64,000 nucleotides of DNA from Atopobiaceae bacterium (GCA_022655215.1 JALCUE010000001.1:620001-684000), one strand, 5' to 3'. Counted from the stretch's first letter, positions 42,472 to 51,899 are shown. The notes: generated by a model not told the origin, from the sequence alone. Program-made: numbers and translations.

Positions 42472-43617
42472 CTAGATCACCTCGGAGTAGCTACCGAGAT
42501 AACGGAACTCCTCGCAGACGTCATCAAGCGAGTTCATGAGCGTCGCGAACTCGGGAGCACGTGCGGGGCACTCGAGGTCGAAGTAGAACATGAACTCGAA
42601 GTCGCGGTCGGGTATGGGGCGGCTCTCGAGCTTCACCAGGTTGATGTCGAGGGAGTAGAACCTCGCGAGGACCTTGTAGAGGCTGCCGGGCTCGTGGGCG
42701 ACGACCATCATGAGGGAGGTCCTGTCAGCGCCGGGATAGATCTCGAGGTCCTTGGAGATGCAAGCGAATCTCGTGAAGTTGTTCCCCTTGTCCTGCACGC
42801 TCTTGGCGAGACTCTCCAGACCGTAGAGCTCGGCGCACGAGCGGCTTGAGAGCGCAGCCACGTCATCGCGGTCGCTCTCGGCGACGCTCCTCGCGGCGAT
42901 GGCGGTGTTCTCGACCACATGGACGCGGACGCCGTCAAGGCCTGCGAGGAAGGCGGAGCACTGCTCGATGGCCTGCTCGTGGCTGTAGATGTCACGTACG
43001 TCGGCGAGCGTCGTCCCCCTCTTGGCGAGGAGGTTGTGGTCGACCTTGAGCCTCGTGGAGCGAACGATGCTGAACTCGTGCTCCATCATGAGGTCGTAGA
43101 CCTGGTTGACGGTGCCGGCGGTCGAGTTCTCGACAGGGAGGATCCCGTACTTGCACAGTCCCTGTTCGACGGCACGGAACACGCCGTCGAAGCTCTCCAT
43201 GTACGTGATGTTGGGATGCTTGAAGATGCGATCCGCGGCGATCTGCGAGTAGGCTCCCTCGACGCCCTGGCATGCCACATAGGCTTGCTGGGGGAAGAGA
43301 TCCGGGGTGTTCCCGAGTGCCTCGCTTATGCGGTCGCCGACGGCGGAGGAGGTCCCGAGCAGGGCATTCTGGTGGGAGCGTGAGACCTCCATGAGGAGGC
43401 TGAAGAGCACGGTAGTGTAGTCACGGAGGTCATCGGGGACCTTCTCGGACACGTCGGCCAGCTTCTGACGCTCGCGGGCCCTGTCGAGCACGGGGAGTCC
43501 GTTGGCGCGCTTGTACTCCGCGACGGCGTTGGTCGCGGCCATACGCTCCTGGAACAGCTTGACGATGTCGTCGTCGATCGTGTCGATCCTGTCCCTGATC
43601 TCGCTCAGGTCCTCCAT
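42472..43617 (-). CDS. pheA: Bifunctional chorismate mutase/prephenate dehydratase
   Basis: A 381-residue enzyme making phenylpyruvate from chorismate. Residues 1-88 are an AroQ-class chorismate mutase (IRDRIDTIDDDIVKLFQERM). The middle is prephenate dehydratase, with CQGVEGAYSQIAADRIF, PVENSTAGTVNQVYDLM and the FTRFACIS motif. The C-terminal ACT domain has EPGSLYKVLARFYSLDINLVKLESRP, so phenylalanine feedback is expected. It is the P-protein of the Phe branch and lies between aroC and aroEK in the operon. Confidence 0.95.
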   Translation of the reverse strand: MEDLSEIRDRIDTIDDDIVKLFQERMAATNAVAEYKRANGLPVLDRARERQKLADVSEKVPDDLRDYTTVLFSLLMEVSRSHQNALLGTSSAVGDRISEALGNTPDLFPQQAYVACQGVEGAYSQIAADRIFKHPNITYMESFDGVFRAVEQGLCKYGILPVENSTAGTVNQVYDLMMEHEFSIVRSTRLKVDHNLLAKRGTTLADVRDIYSHEQAIEQCSAFLAGLDGVRVHVVENTAIAARSVAESDRDDVAALSSRSCAELYGLESLAKSVQDKGNNFTRFACISKDLEIYPGADRTSLMMVVAHEPGSLYKVLARFYSLDINLVKLESRPIPDRDFEFMFYFDLECPARAPEFATLMNSLDDVCEEFRYLGSYSEVI

Positions 43618-43647
43618 GTGATTGCCCTGCTTCCTCTTCGTGAGCCC

Positions 43648-44766
43648 TTAGGGCATCGGGGGGTAGGTGATGAGTGCGTCGAGAAGAACGATACCGCATA
43701 TGGCCTCGACCACGGGCACGGCTCTCGGGGCGATGCACGGGTCATGCCGCCCGTGCACGATGAGCTTCGCGTCCGTGCCCTTCGTGAGGTCGACCGTCTC
43801 CTGCTCGGAGCCGATGCTCGACGTGGGCTTTACGGCCACTTGGAACAGGATGGGTTGTCCGGTGGTTATGCCGCCCAGGATACCCCCTGCGTTGTTCGAC
43901 TCCGGCACGACGCGTCCGTCCCTCATGCGGTAGGGGTCGTTGTGCTTGGACCCGCGCATGGCCGCACAATCGAATCCACGTCCGAACTCCATTCCCTTGA
44001 CCGCGGGGATGCCGAAGGCAGCACGGGCCAGGAGGTTCTCGATGCCATCGAACATGGGGTCGCCCACGCCGGCAGGCATGCCGCAGGCGACGCACTCGAT
44101 CATGCCTCCGACGGAGTCGGCATCCTTGCGCGCGGACTCTATCGCAGCCCGCATCCCCTTACCTGCGCCCTCGTCGATGACGGGGAACCTGCCCTTCTCC
44201 GAGAGCGTGCGCATCTGTTCCGCGAGATGTCGTCTGGCGGCCTCGTCAGTGGCGAGCGCGTCGAACCTCTCGTCGACGACCCCCTCCACGGAGGTCAGGT
44301 GCGCGCTGACGAAGACGCCTCTCTCCTCCAGCATCTGCAGGCAGATGGCCCCTGCGGCACAGACGGGCGCGGTGAGCCTTCCGGAGAAGTGGCCGCCGCC
44401 TGCGACGTCCTGCTCCCCGTGCCACTTCTCCTGTGCTACCCAGTCCGCATGACCCGGACGTGGCTTGCGGGCGAGTTCGTCGTAGTCTTGGGACCTCGTG
44501 TTCGTGTTCTCGATGATGCAGGCGAGCGGCGCCCCGCACGTCCTGCCCCCTGGGTTGAGGCCTGACACGATCCTGACGTCGTCAGCCTCCTTGCGTTGCG
44601 TGGCCCAAGGGCCCCGTCCGGGGGCCCTCCTCGCCATGAAGTCGCGCATCCTGTCGAGGTCAACCTCGAAACCCGAGGGCAGTCCCTCCACCACGCAACC
44701 TATGGAGGGGGAGTGGGACTGGCCGAACACCGTGAGCCTCACCGTGTTTCCCATTGAGGAGGACAT
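43648..44766 (-). CDS. aroC: Chorismate synthase
   Basis: A 372-residue FMN-dependent enzyme that converts EPSP to chorismate. Seen: NTVRLTVFGQSHSPSIGCVVEGLPSG, RRAPGRGPWATQRKE, RPGHADWVAQEKW, and GGHFSGRLTAP, all typical. The start at 44766 lies 4 bases after the aroA stop and is preferred over an ATG at 44754 or an upstream in-frame start at 44856. Confidence 0.95.
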   Translation of the reverse strand: MSSSMGNTVRLTVFGQSHSPSIGCVVEGLPSGFEVDLDRMRDFMARRAPGRGPWATQRKEADDVRIVSGLNPGGRTCGAPLACIIENTNTRSQDYDELARKPRPGHADWVAQEKWHGEQDVAGGGHFSGRLTAPVCAAGAICLQMLEERGVFVSAHLTSVEGVVDERFDALATDEAARRHLAEQMRTLSEKGRFPVIDEGAGKGMRAAIESARKDADSVGGMIECVACGMPAGVGDPMFDGIENLLARAAFGIPAVKGMEFGRGFDCAAMRGSKHNDPYRMRDGRVVPESNNAGGILGGITTGQPILFQVAVKPTSSIGSEQETVDLTKGTDAKLIVHGRHDPCIAPRAVPVVEAICGIVLLDALITYPPMP

Positions 44767-44770
44767 GGCC

Positions 44771-46090
44771 TCACGCTCCGATCTGTCGGACGGTTCCGCC
44801 GAGACGGGCGAAGTCCGTATAGAAGCCAGGATACGATTTGGACACGCAGTCGGCACCGAGCACCGTCACAGCGGAGGTACACCTGCAGGCCGCGATCGAG
44901 GCCATCATCGCGATCCTATGGTCGTTCCTCGCGTCGACGGTGCCACCGGTCAGTGAAGGTCTCCCGCATATGGTCATCGTATCCTCGGTGGAGGAGACGT
45001 CGGCTCCGAGCGATGAGAGCGCGTCGGTCACGCTCTCGATGCGATCGGACTCCTTGAGCCTCAGCCTTCCGATGTTGCGTATGACCGTTGCGCCCTCGGC
45101 GACCGCCGCGACCGCCGCGATGGGAGGGACGAGATCGGGGAAGTCCGAGGCGTCGATCTCGCAGCCCACCAGATGGTCGTGCGACACCGTCGCCACGTCG
45201 CCACGTCGTCCCACGGTGGCACCGAACCTGGCCAGGACGCCCAGGATCGCCCTGTCGCCCTGGTTGCTGGAGAGACCGAGACCGGACACGGAGATGGCGG
45301 ACGTCCCCATCGCCCCGGCAACGAGCCAGAAGGCCGCGTTCGACCAATCGCCCTCGACGATGGTCCTCGAAGGCGAGCGGTAGGGAGTCGCGGGAGTGAC
45401 GTAGTAGTTGGTCGTGGCCGCTCCGCCTTCCTTCTCGTGATCTTCGAGCACATGGACGCCGAAGAGCTCGAGCGCGTCCTTCGTCAGGTTGACGTAGGAG
45501 CGTGACTCGAACGGCTCGCTCACGCGCACCTCACTCGGACCGTCAAGCAGCGCCGCTGCGAGGAGAAGCCCGCTGACGTATTGGGAGGAGACGTCTCCCG
45601 GGATATCGAACCTGCCCGGCCTCAGCCGTCCGTGCACGACGAGAGGAAACACGCCCTGCTCCGTGAGGTCGCACCCGTGGGCGACGAGCTGCTCGTACAG
45701 AGGGGATAGGGGGCGTGATGCCAGCCGTCCGTGTCCGGTGACGCGCGCACCGCGACCGAGCGCACAGACGACGGGGAGAAGGAATCTGAGCGTGGAACCC
45801 GACTCGCCACAGTCCAGCGTGGCGTCTGCCGTGGCATCACGTACGTTGTCGGTCGACGAGGTTCCAGGTATCGGGGTGACACGTATCCCGTCCTGATCTC
45901 GGCCGAGTCTCGCACCAAGGGCCTCGAGGCAGCTCATGGTCGCCTCGATGTCAGCCGAGGTGGTTCCGCAGGTGATGTCGGTGGGACCGGGACAGAGCGC
46001 CGCGCAGATGAGTTGGCGATGGGCCACGGACTTCGAGGCGATCGCCGGGATCGTCCCTGTGAGCTCGCTCGGGCTGATGGATGCGTCCAT
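44771..46090 (-). CDS. aroA: 3-phosphoshikimate 1-carboxyvinyltransferase (EPSP synthase)
   Basis: A 439-residue enzyme joining shikimate 3-phosphate and PEP. SELTGTIPAIASKSVAHRQLICAAL, LDCGESGSTLRFLLPV (the GxSGxxxR segment), SSQYVSGLLLAA, EGDWSNAAFWL and RLRLKESDRIE are diagnostic. GAGAGGGG precedes the ATG at 46090, chosen over an in-frame ATG at 46111. Aromatic end-product flow passes next to AroC. Confidence 0.95.
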   Translation of the reverse strand: MDASISPSELTGTIPAIASKSVAHRQLICAALCPGPTDITCGTTSADIEATMSCLEALGARLGRDQDGIRVTPIPGTSSTDNVRDATADATLDCGESGSTLRFLLPVVCALGRGARVTGHGRLASRPLSPLYEQLVAHGCDLTEQGVFPLVVHGRLRPGRFDIPGDVSSQYVSGLLLAAALLDGPSEVRVSEPFESRSYVNLTKDALELFGVHVLEDHEKEGGAATTNYYVTPATPYRSPSRTIVEGDWSNAAFWLVAGAMGTSAISVSGLGLSSNQGDRAILGVLARFGATVGRRGDVATVSHDHLVGCEIDASDFPDLVPPIAAVAAVAEGATVIRNIGRLRLKESDRIESVTDALSSLGADVSSTEDTMTICGRPSLTGGTVDARNDHRIAMMASIAACRCTSAVTVLGADCVSKSYPGFYTDFARLGGTVRQIGA

Positions 46091-46100
46091 GCTTCCCCTC

Positions 46101-47213
46101 TCAGCGTCCATCGGAGGCGACGCCGCAGCCGAGGTCTATGAGCTCCCCCAGCTCGGGGAGGTCGACCTTCTTGACCTCGACGTGTCCTATGGACAGCGGA
46201 ACGACGATGTTCAGCGTGTCGCCGTGTCGCTTCTTGTCTGAGCCCGCCAGCTCGAGGAGCAGCTCATGGTCGAGGTCGGTGTCGGTCGGAAGGCCATGGG
46301 CGGCCACGACGTGCTCGATCCTCTCCGCGACCTCCTCGTCGCATATGCCCTTGGCCACACATGCCCTTGCCATGCAACATAGCCCTGCGGCGACGCATGA
46401 GCCATGACCGATCTTGAAGTCGCTTGCCGCCTCGATGGCGTGGCCGATGGTATGCCCAAGGTTGAGCGTCTGCCTGACGCCGCCCTCACGCTCGTCGGCG
46501 TCGACGATGTCACGCTTGATCTCGACGTTTCGCCTCACCACTCCGATCAGATCGTCATCCCCCGGTCCCTCGTCGGTGAGGGGCCTTTCCTCGAGCCTTT
46601 CGAAGAGCGACGGGTCCGCGAGAACGCCGTGCTTGATGACCTCTCCGCAGCTGTCGGCGAAGAGCAGCGGGTCGATGGTCCGCAGGCAATCCACGTCGGC
46701 GATGACGGCTGATGGCTGGAAGAACGCGCCCGCGAGGTTCTTGCCGGCCGAAAGGTCGATCGCGGTCTTGCCTCCCACGGATGAGTCGACCATCGCGAGC
46801 AGGGACGTCGGTACCTGCACGACGGCACAACCGCGCATGTATGTGGCGGCGGCGAAACCGGCCAGGTCGCCCGTGACGCCACCTCCAAGCGCCACGACGA
46901 CGTCATCGCGCGTGAGCCCGGCCTTGGCGAGGCCCTCGAGGAGGTCGGAGTAGGTGCGGATGCCCTTCGAGCGCTCTCCGGCTGGGAAGGTGAGCAGATG
47001 CGGCTCCATGCCGGCCTTGCCGAGCGAATCGATCACCACGTCCGAGTAAAGCGGCGACACGTTGGAGTCGGAGATGACGCATGCCCTGGTGGCGTTACAC
47101 GTGGCACGGGTCAGCAACCCGACCTGGTCGAGGATGCCCCTGCCGATCGTCACGTCATAGGTGCGTGAGGGGACACTCACGTGTACGACTTCACATGCCA
47201 TCGGCTTGCTCAT
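46101..47213 (-). CDS. aroB: 3-dehydroquinate synthase
   Basis: A 370-residue NAD- and metal-dependent enzyme that cyclises DAHP to 3-dehydroquinate. Seen: LTFPAGERSKGIRTYSDLLE, ALGGGVTGDLAGFAAATYMRG, VPTSLLAMVDSSVGGKTAIDL, and the metal histidine region LNLGHTIGHAIE. It overlaps the tyrA stop by 4 bases (ATGA), so the two are translationally coupled. Confidence 0.95.
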   Translation of the reverse strand: MSKPMACEVVHVSVPSRTYDVTIGRGILDQVGLLTRATCNATRACVISDSNVSPLYSDVVIDSLGKAGMEPHLLTFPAGERSKGIRTYSDLLEGLAKAGLTRDDVVVALGGGVTGDLAGFAAATYMRGCAVVQVPTSLLAMVDSSVGGKTAIDLSAGKNLAGAFFQPSAVIADVDCLRTIDPLLFADSCGEVIKHGVLADPSLFERLEERPLTDEGPGDDDLIGVVRRNVEIKRDIVDADEREGGVRQTLNLGHTIGHAIEAASDFKIGHGSCVAAGLCCMARACVAKGICDEEVAERIEHVVAAHGLPTDTDLDHELLLELAGSDKKRHGDTLNIVVPLSIGHVEVKKVDLPELGELIDLGCGVASDGR

Positions 47214-48079
47214 CTCTTCTCGGCCTCCCTCTTGAGGCGGTCGCCCTCCGCGAGCAGCGCGGTGAGCGTCTCGGAGTCGTCGTCATCGATTGCCCTCTTG
47301 TATCTTTTGAGCTCGTCGATGATCTGCCCGATCTCGAAGGAGAGGTTGTCGGCGTCGTCGAGGAACAGCTCGCTCCACATTCCCGGGTTCAACCTCGCCA
47401 CTCGCGTCAGGTCCTTGTATGAGCCGGCCGAGAAACCCTGATGGGCCTGGGCGGTCGGACTCTTCACATAGGCATTGGAGACGACGTGGGCCAGCTGGGA
47501 GGTGAATGCGATGAGGCGGTCGTGTTCCTCGGGAGTCGTGACCGAGTACCTCTCGAATCCACAGGGCTCGAGAAGCTCTTCCAGCCTGTCGCATAGGGCG
47601 AGCGCGTCCACGGGATCGAGGTCGGGATCCGGGCAGAGGACCATCGGTGCCCCGTGATACATGTTCGCACGGGAGTGCGCGTATCCCGAGTACTGCGTGC
47701 CCGCCATGGGGTGAGCTCCGCAGAACGACCAGGACCTTCCCTTTGCCGTCTCGTAACACCCCTTGCATACGACGCGCTTCACGCCTGCGGTGTCTATGAC
47801 GACCGCTCCGTCGCTGATGGCGTCCGCATGCTCCTGGAGCCAGCTCACGCAAGCGGCGGGGTAGAGGCACAGGATGATCAGCTCGCAGGTTGGTATCGTC
47901 GATTCGCCCAATCGCCCGGTGACGTCCTCGATCATCGCGAGGTCGAGGACGGACTCGGTCCTGTTCCACGCGTAGACCTCATGCCCCGCGGAAGAGAACG
48001 CCTTGGCGAAGGAGCCTCCCATGAGGCCGAGGCCGACGATGCCGACCCGACCTGCGACCATACCGCCCGCCTGGTCCAT
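47210..48079 (-). CDS. tyrA: Prephenate dehydrogenase
   Basis: A 289-residue NAD-dependent enzyme that makes 4-hydroxyphenylpyruvate (or arogenate-derived tyrosine). The dinucleotide fold is RVGIVGLGLMGGSFAKAFS, with HPMAGTQYSGYAHSRANMY and TSQLAHVVSNAYVKSP later, both typical of TyrA. No ACT domain follows. Starts at 48079 or 48061 are possible; the former is 2 bases after the aroF stop. An in-frame extension to 48181 lies inside aroF and is rejected. Confidence 0.93.
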   Translation of the reverse strand: MDQAGGMVAGRVGIVGLGLMGGSFAKAFSSAGHEVYAWNRTESVLDLAMIEDVTGRLGESTIPTCELIILCLYPAACVSWLQEHADAISDGAVVIDTAGVKRVVCKGCYETAKGRSWSFCGAHPMAGTQYSGYAHSRANMYHGAPMVLCPDPDLDPVDALALCDRLEELLEPCGFERYSVTTPEEHDRLIAFTSQLAHVVSNAYVKSPTAQAHQGFSAGSYKDLTRVARLNPGMWSELFLDDADNLSFEIGQIIDELKRYKRAIDDDDSETLTALLAEGDRLKREAEKR

Positions 48080-48081
48080 CC

Positions 48082-49101
48082 TTACTCGACCTCCTGCGTG
48101 ACGGCCTCTCGGATCAGCGCGATCCTGCGCATCGTATCCGCGAACATGGCCGGGGTGAGTGCCTGACCACCGTCCGACCATGCGTTGGAGGGGTCGTCGT
48201 GCACCTCGATCTCGAGCGCGTCGGCCCCTGCGGCGGTGGCGGCGAGAGCCATCGGGGAGACGTACCTGGTATAGCCGGTCGCATGGCTCGGGTCGGCCAC
48301 GACAGGCAGATGCGTGAGATGATGGAGGACGGGGATGGCGTTCAGGTCGAACGTGTTGCGTGTGCGGGTCTCGAAGGTGCGTATGCCCCTCTCGCAGAGG
48401 ATCACCTTCTCGTTGCCCTCGCTCATGATGTACTCGGCGGCCATGAGGAGCTCGTCGATGGTCCCGGCCATCGCCCTCTTGAGCAGGATGGGAACGTCTG
48501 TCTTGCCGACCTCCTTGAGGAGGGGGAAGTTCTGGGCGTTGCGTGCGCCGATCTGCATCACGTCGATGCCCTTGTCAACGAAGAGCTGGACGTCTCTGGG
48601 GTCCATGACCTCGGTGACGATGGGCATGCCGAGCTCGGCCTTCGCCTCGCAGAGGAGGTCCAGTCCGGCCTCGCCCATGCCTTGACATGCATAGGGGCTG
48701 GTCCTCGGCTTGAAGGCCCCTCCTCGTAGCATCGTCGCTCCAGCCGCCTTGACGGCACGTGCGATCCGGATGAGGTTGTCCCCCTCGACCGAGCAAGGGC
48801 CGGCGATCACCTGGAAGTTGCCGCCTCCGATGAGGATGCCGTTACCACAGTCGACGACGGTGTCCTCGGGATGGAACTTGCGGTTCGCCTTCTTGAAGGG
48901 TTCGGAGACACGTTGAACACGCTCGACGATGTCCATGCTCTCAAGCAGGAATGGGTCGACGACGGTCGTGTCGCCGATGAGGCCGATGACCGTCTCGTTC
49001 TCGCCCTTGCTCACGTTCGCGTTGAGGCCTTTGCCCTCGATCCAGCTCACGAAGTGGTCGAGCTGCTCCTCGGTGGCCGATTCCTTGATGACAGCGATCA
49101 T
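48082..49101 (-). CDS. aroF: 3-deoxy-7-phosphoheptulonate synthase (DAHP synthase)
   Basis: A 339-residue type I-beta DAHP synthase with an N-terminal ferredoxin-like/ACT-type regulatory domain (MIAVIKESATEEQLDHFVSW). The barrel has VIAGPCSVEG, GGAFKPRTSPYACQGMGE, ILLKRAMAGTIDELL, and PVVADPSHATGYT. It condenses PEP with erythrose 4-phosphate and is the first gene of the aro operon, so transcription and Tyr/Phe feedback probably act here. AAGGGGA precedes the ATG at 49101. Confidence 0.95.
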   Translation of the reverse strand: MIAVIKESATEEQLDHFVSWIEGKGLNANVSKGENETVIGLIGDTTVVDPFLLESMDIVERVQRVSEPFKKANRKFHPEDTVVDCGNGILIGGGNFQVIAGPCSVEGDNLIRIARAVKAAGATMLRGGAFKPRTSPYACQGMGEAGLDLLCEAKAELGMPIVTEVMDPRDVQLFVDKGIDVMQIGARNAQNFPLLKEVGKTDVPILLKRAMAGTIDELLMAAEYIMSEGNEKVILCERGIRTFETRTRNTFDLNAIPVLHHLTHLPVVADPSHATGYTRYVSPMALAATAAGADALEIEVHDDPSNAWSDGGQALTPAMFADTMRRIALIREAVTQEVE

Positions 49102-49206
49102 ATGGTCGTCCCCTTGTCCCGTGACGCGTCGCACGCATGTGTATATGGTCTTTGTTGGTTGACGATGGTACCACCTGGTAGGTCGAGGTCCTTCGAGAAG
49201 GACCTC
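49102..49206 (-). promoter_or_regulatory. Leader of the aro operon with hairpins and a T-box-like motif
   Basis: On the minus strand the leader carries a strong hairpin (GAGGTCCTTC paired with GAAGGACCTC, 49185-49206), then GGTGGTACC (complement 49167-49175), which matches the core of the T-box tRNA-acceptor-binding motif. A CCTGC/GCAGG stem lies further upstream. No terminator with a U-run follows, and the usual Stem I elements were not recognised, so a T-box is only one possibility. Confidence 0.3.
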
Positions 49207-49287
49207 CTGCCAAGCTTTTCCGCAGGTTTGACGTCCGATTTGCCTCACCTTCGTGCATCCATCGCGGTCATGAGCACCAATCGCCGC

Positions 49288-49315
49288 ATGACATGACGAT
49301 ACCGTGCCGTATAAT
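49288..49315 (+). promoter_or_regulatory. Promoter of the tRNA-Arg gene
   Basis: ATGACA (49288-49293) and TATAAT (49310-49315) are separated by 16 bases, a near-consensus vegetative promoter, and the mature tRNA begins 12 bases after the -10 box. Confidence 0.75.
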
Positions 49316-49326
49316 CGGACGATGTC

Positions 49327-49403
49327 GCCCTCTTAGCTCAGTGGATCAGAGCGTTCGCCTCCGGAGCGAAAGGCCGTGGGTTCGAGCCCCACAGAGGGCA
49401 CCA
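49327..49403 (+). tRNA. tRNA-Arg (anticodon CCG)
   Basis: A 77-base cloverleaf with the CCA end encoded. The acceptor GCCCTCT pairs with AGAGGGC; the anticodon stem TTCGC/GCGAA encloses loop CTCCGGA, giving anticodon CCG for CGG codons; the T arm is GTGGG-TTCGAGC-CCCAC. A strong promoter lies just upstream and a hairpin follows. Confidence 0.95.
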
Positions 49404-49413
49404 TCGAAATCAC

Positions 49414-49438
49414 GGGCACCCGTCTTGCGCGGGTGCCC
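49414..49438 (+). terminator. Hairpin after tRNA-Arg
   Basis: GGGCACCCG (49414-49422) pairs perfectly with CGGGTGCCC (49430-49438) around 7 bases, 10 bases after the tRNA end. No U-run follows, so some readthrough into the ATPase gene is possible. Confidence 0.65.
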
Positions 49439-49490
49439 TCCGCTATATGTCGGGCCGCATGGGTCCGTGGGACGTATCGAGAGGGGCCGC

Positions 49491-51899
49491 ATGGAGGACG
49501 TGACCGACAAGGCCGCGCACGACGCCCCTTCGGGCCTCACCGACGCCGAGGTCGCGGAGAGGGTCGCCGAAGGACGCTCGAACGCGAACGCCGACTTGAA
49601 GACGAAACCGGTCTGGCTCATCGTCTGCCAGCACGTGTGCACCCTCTTCAATGCCGTGAACCTCCTCCTTGCAGTGCTCGTCATCTCGACTGGGTCGTTC
49701 AGGAACCTCCTGTTCGTCTGGGTCGTCATCGCAAACCTTGGCATCGGCATCTTCCAGGAGATCCGCTCCAAGATGGTCGTCGACAAGCTCTCGATCATCG
49801 CCGCGCGCAAGGTGAGGGTCATCAGGTCGAGAGAGAGGCGTGAGGTCGCGGTGCAGGACATCGTCCTCGATGACCTCATCGAACTCTCGCATGGCGATCA
49901 GGTCCCCGCCGATGCCATCGTGTGTTCCGGCGTGGCAAGCATGAACGAGAGCCTCCTCACGGGTGAGAGCGTGCCCGTCGGCAAGTCAGAGGGCGACCAG
50001 CTCATGAGCGGCAGCTTCGTGGACTCCGGCTCCCTCGTGGCCAAAGTGGTCCGGGTCGGGGCCGAGAGCTATGCGGCGAGGATCAACTCCGAGGCGAAGT
50101 ACATCAAGAAGGTCAACTCGGAGATCATGGGCACCCTCAACATGATCATCCGTTTCGCCACATACCTCCTCGGCCCGCTCGGCGTGGGTCTCTACTTGAG
50201 GACCATCGCCACGGGTTCCGTCACCACTGACGCCGTCCTCACCACGGTGGCCGCCCTCGTGGGCATGATCCCGCAGGGCCTCGTCCTGCTCACCTCGACG
50301 GTCCTCGCCATCGCCACCATTCGTCTCGCAAGGAGCAAAGTTCTCGTCCAGCAGCTCTACTGCATCGAGACGCTTGCCAGGGTCGACGTCCTCTGCCTTG
50401 ACAAGACGGGCACCATCACGTCCGGCCACATGGAGGTCCAGAAGGTCGTCGACTCGGCCCTCGGTGACGATGATGCCGCGGATGTGGAAACGTCCATCTC
50501 GACGATCGCCCACGGTCTCGCTTCGGATGCGAACGAGACCTCAAACGCGATCCTCACCTATGTCGATGGCAGGGGTGTCAAGCCCTTGCCCGTCGCCAGG
50601 ACGATCCCCTTCTCGTCAGCGAGGAAGTACTCGGGCTGCGTATGCTCGAACGGACGGGCGCTCGTCATGGGCGCAGCCCAGTTCGTCTTGGGCGAAGGCT
50701 CGGGCGCGGTCGGGGACAGCCTGAGGACGTTGGGGGAGAGGACCCGCGTCCTTGTGGTCTGTGAGGCCGATGGCTTCGATGATGACTTGGCCATCAAGGG
50801 CGAGGCCCGACTGCTTGGATTCGTCGCCATCCAGGATGAGATCAGGAGGAGTGCTTCCGACACGATCTCCTTCTTCAAGAAGCAGGGCGTCGACCTCAAG
50901 ATCATCTCCGGCGATGACCCCGTCACTGTCTCCGCCATTGCCAGCAAGGTCGGGGTCCCTCATGCCGAGCGCTATGTCGACGCCAGCGAGCTTGACACGC
51001 CGGGCAAGCTCTTCGACGCCGTGTCCCGCTACTCCGTGTTCGGTCGCGTCACGCCTGCCCAGAAGAGGGAGCTCGTCAAGGCCATCAAGTCCCAGGGGCA
51101 TACCGTCGCGATGACGGGGGACGGCGTGAACGACGTCCTCGCCCTCAAGGAGGCTGACTGCTCCGTCGCCATGGCCTCTGGGTCCGACGCCGCCAGGAAC
51201 GTGGCCGAGATCGTGCTCGTGGACAACGACTTCGCACACATGCCCGAGGTCGTCGCCGAGGGCAGGAGGTCCATCAACAACCTCCAGCGCTCCGCCTCCC
51301 TGTTCCTCGTCAAGACGGTCTTCTCGGCGGCGCTCGCTCTCGTCTGCATCGTCAACCCGCCCTATCCCTTCCTGCCCATCCAGATGTCGCTCATCTCCGC
51401 CTCCATAATCGGGATTCCCTCGTTCGTCCTCGCGCTCGAGCCGAACCATGAGCGCGTGACCGGCAACTTCCTCGGCAACGTCCTGGCCAGGTCTCTTCCG
51501 GCTTCCGTCGTCATCTCCGTGGTCGTGGGCCTGGCCACGTGCACGAGTGGGGTGATGGGACTCGACTTCGGACAGACGTCGACGCTCTGCACCTTGCTCA
51601 CGGCGCTGATCGGTCTCGCGCTCATAGCGAGGATCTCGCGCCCCATGAACCCCTTGCGCCTGGCGCTCCTCTTCGTGAGCGCGGGCACGGTCCTCATCGG
51701 CTGCACCTTGCTCAAGGGCCTTTTCGAGGTCTCCGAGCTCAATTTGCAAATGTGGGTGTTCCTAGTTGTCGCCGGAGGCCTCGGTCTCATCGTGTTCAAC
51801 CTCCTGTATGACAGGGGGACAGCCGCCGTATGCGACGAAGGCGGGTATTCGAGATTCATGAGGAGCCTGGAGGAGAAGCATGGCAGGAACAGATCTTAG
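49491..51899 (+). CDS. Cation-transporting P-type ATPase (CtpE-like)
   Basis: An 802-residue membrane ATPase. Seen: the actuator motif NESLLTGESVPVGK, the membrane motif MIPQGLVLLTS, the phosphorylated aspartate in CLDKTGTITSG, and the hinge motif MTGDGVNDVLALKEAD. About ten membrane segments are present, with no N-terminal metal-binding domain. The PQGL/PEGL-type fourth segment fits the P2-like CtpE/Exp7 group, linked to calcium transport, though the ion is not certain. GAGAGGGG precedes the ATG at 49491; an in-frame extension runs back through the tRNA and is rejected. Confidence 0.9.
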   Translation: MEDVTDKAAHDAPSGLTDAEVAERVAEGRSNANADLKTKPVWLIVCQHVCTLFNAVNLLLAVLVISTGSFRNLLFVWVVIANLGIGIFQEIRSKMVVDKLSIIAARKVRVIRSRERREVAVQDIVLDDLIELSHGDQVPADAIVCSGVASMNESLLTGESVPVGKSEGDQLMSGSFVDSGSLVAKVVRVGAESYAARINSEAKYIKKVNSEIMGTLNMIIRFATYLLGPLGVGLYLRTIATGSVTTDAVLTTVAALVGMIPQGLVLLTSTVLAIATIRLARSKVLVQQLYCIETLARVDVLCLDKTGTITSGHMEVQKVVDSALGDDDAADVETSISTIAHGLASDANETSNAILTYVDGRGVKPLPVARTIPFSSARKYSGCVCSNGRALVMGAAQFVLGEGSGAVGDSLRTLGERTRVLVVCEADGFDDDLAIKGEARLLGFVAIQDEIRRSASDTISFFKKQGVDLKIISGDDPVTVSAIASKVGVPHAERYVDASELDTPGKLFDAVSRYSVFGRVTPAQKRELVKAIKSQGHTVAMTGDGVNDVLALKEADCSVAMASGSDAARNVAEIVLVDNDFAHMPEVVAEGRRSINNLQRSASLFLVKTVFSAALALVCIVNPPYPFLPIQMSLISASIIGIPSFVLALEPNHERVTGNFLGNVLARSLPASVVISVVVGLATCTSGVMGLDFGQTSTLCTLLTALIGLALIARISRPMNPLRLALLFVSAGTVLIGCTLLKGLFEVSELNLQMWVFLVVAGGLGLIVFNLLYDRGTAAVCDEGGYSRFMRSLEEKHGRNRS

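Noticed and set aside
49293-49490. Upstream extension of the P-type ATPase through the tRNA gene
   Set aside because: The frame passes through tRNA-Arg and its terminator; a good ribosome site lies before the ATG at 49491.
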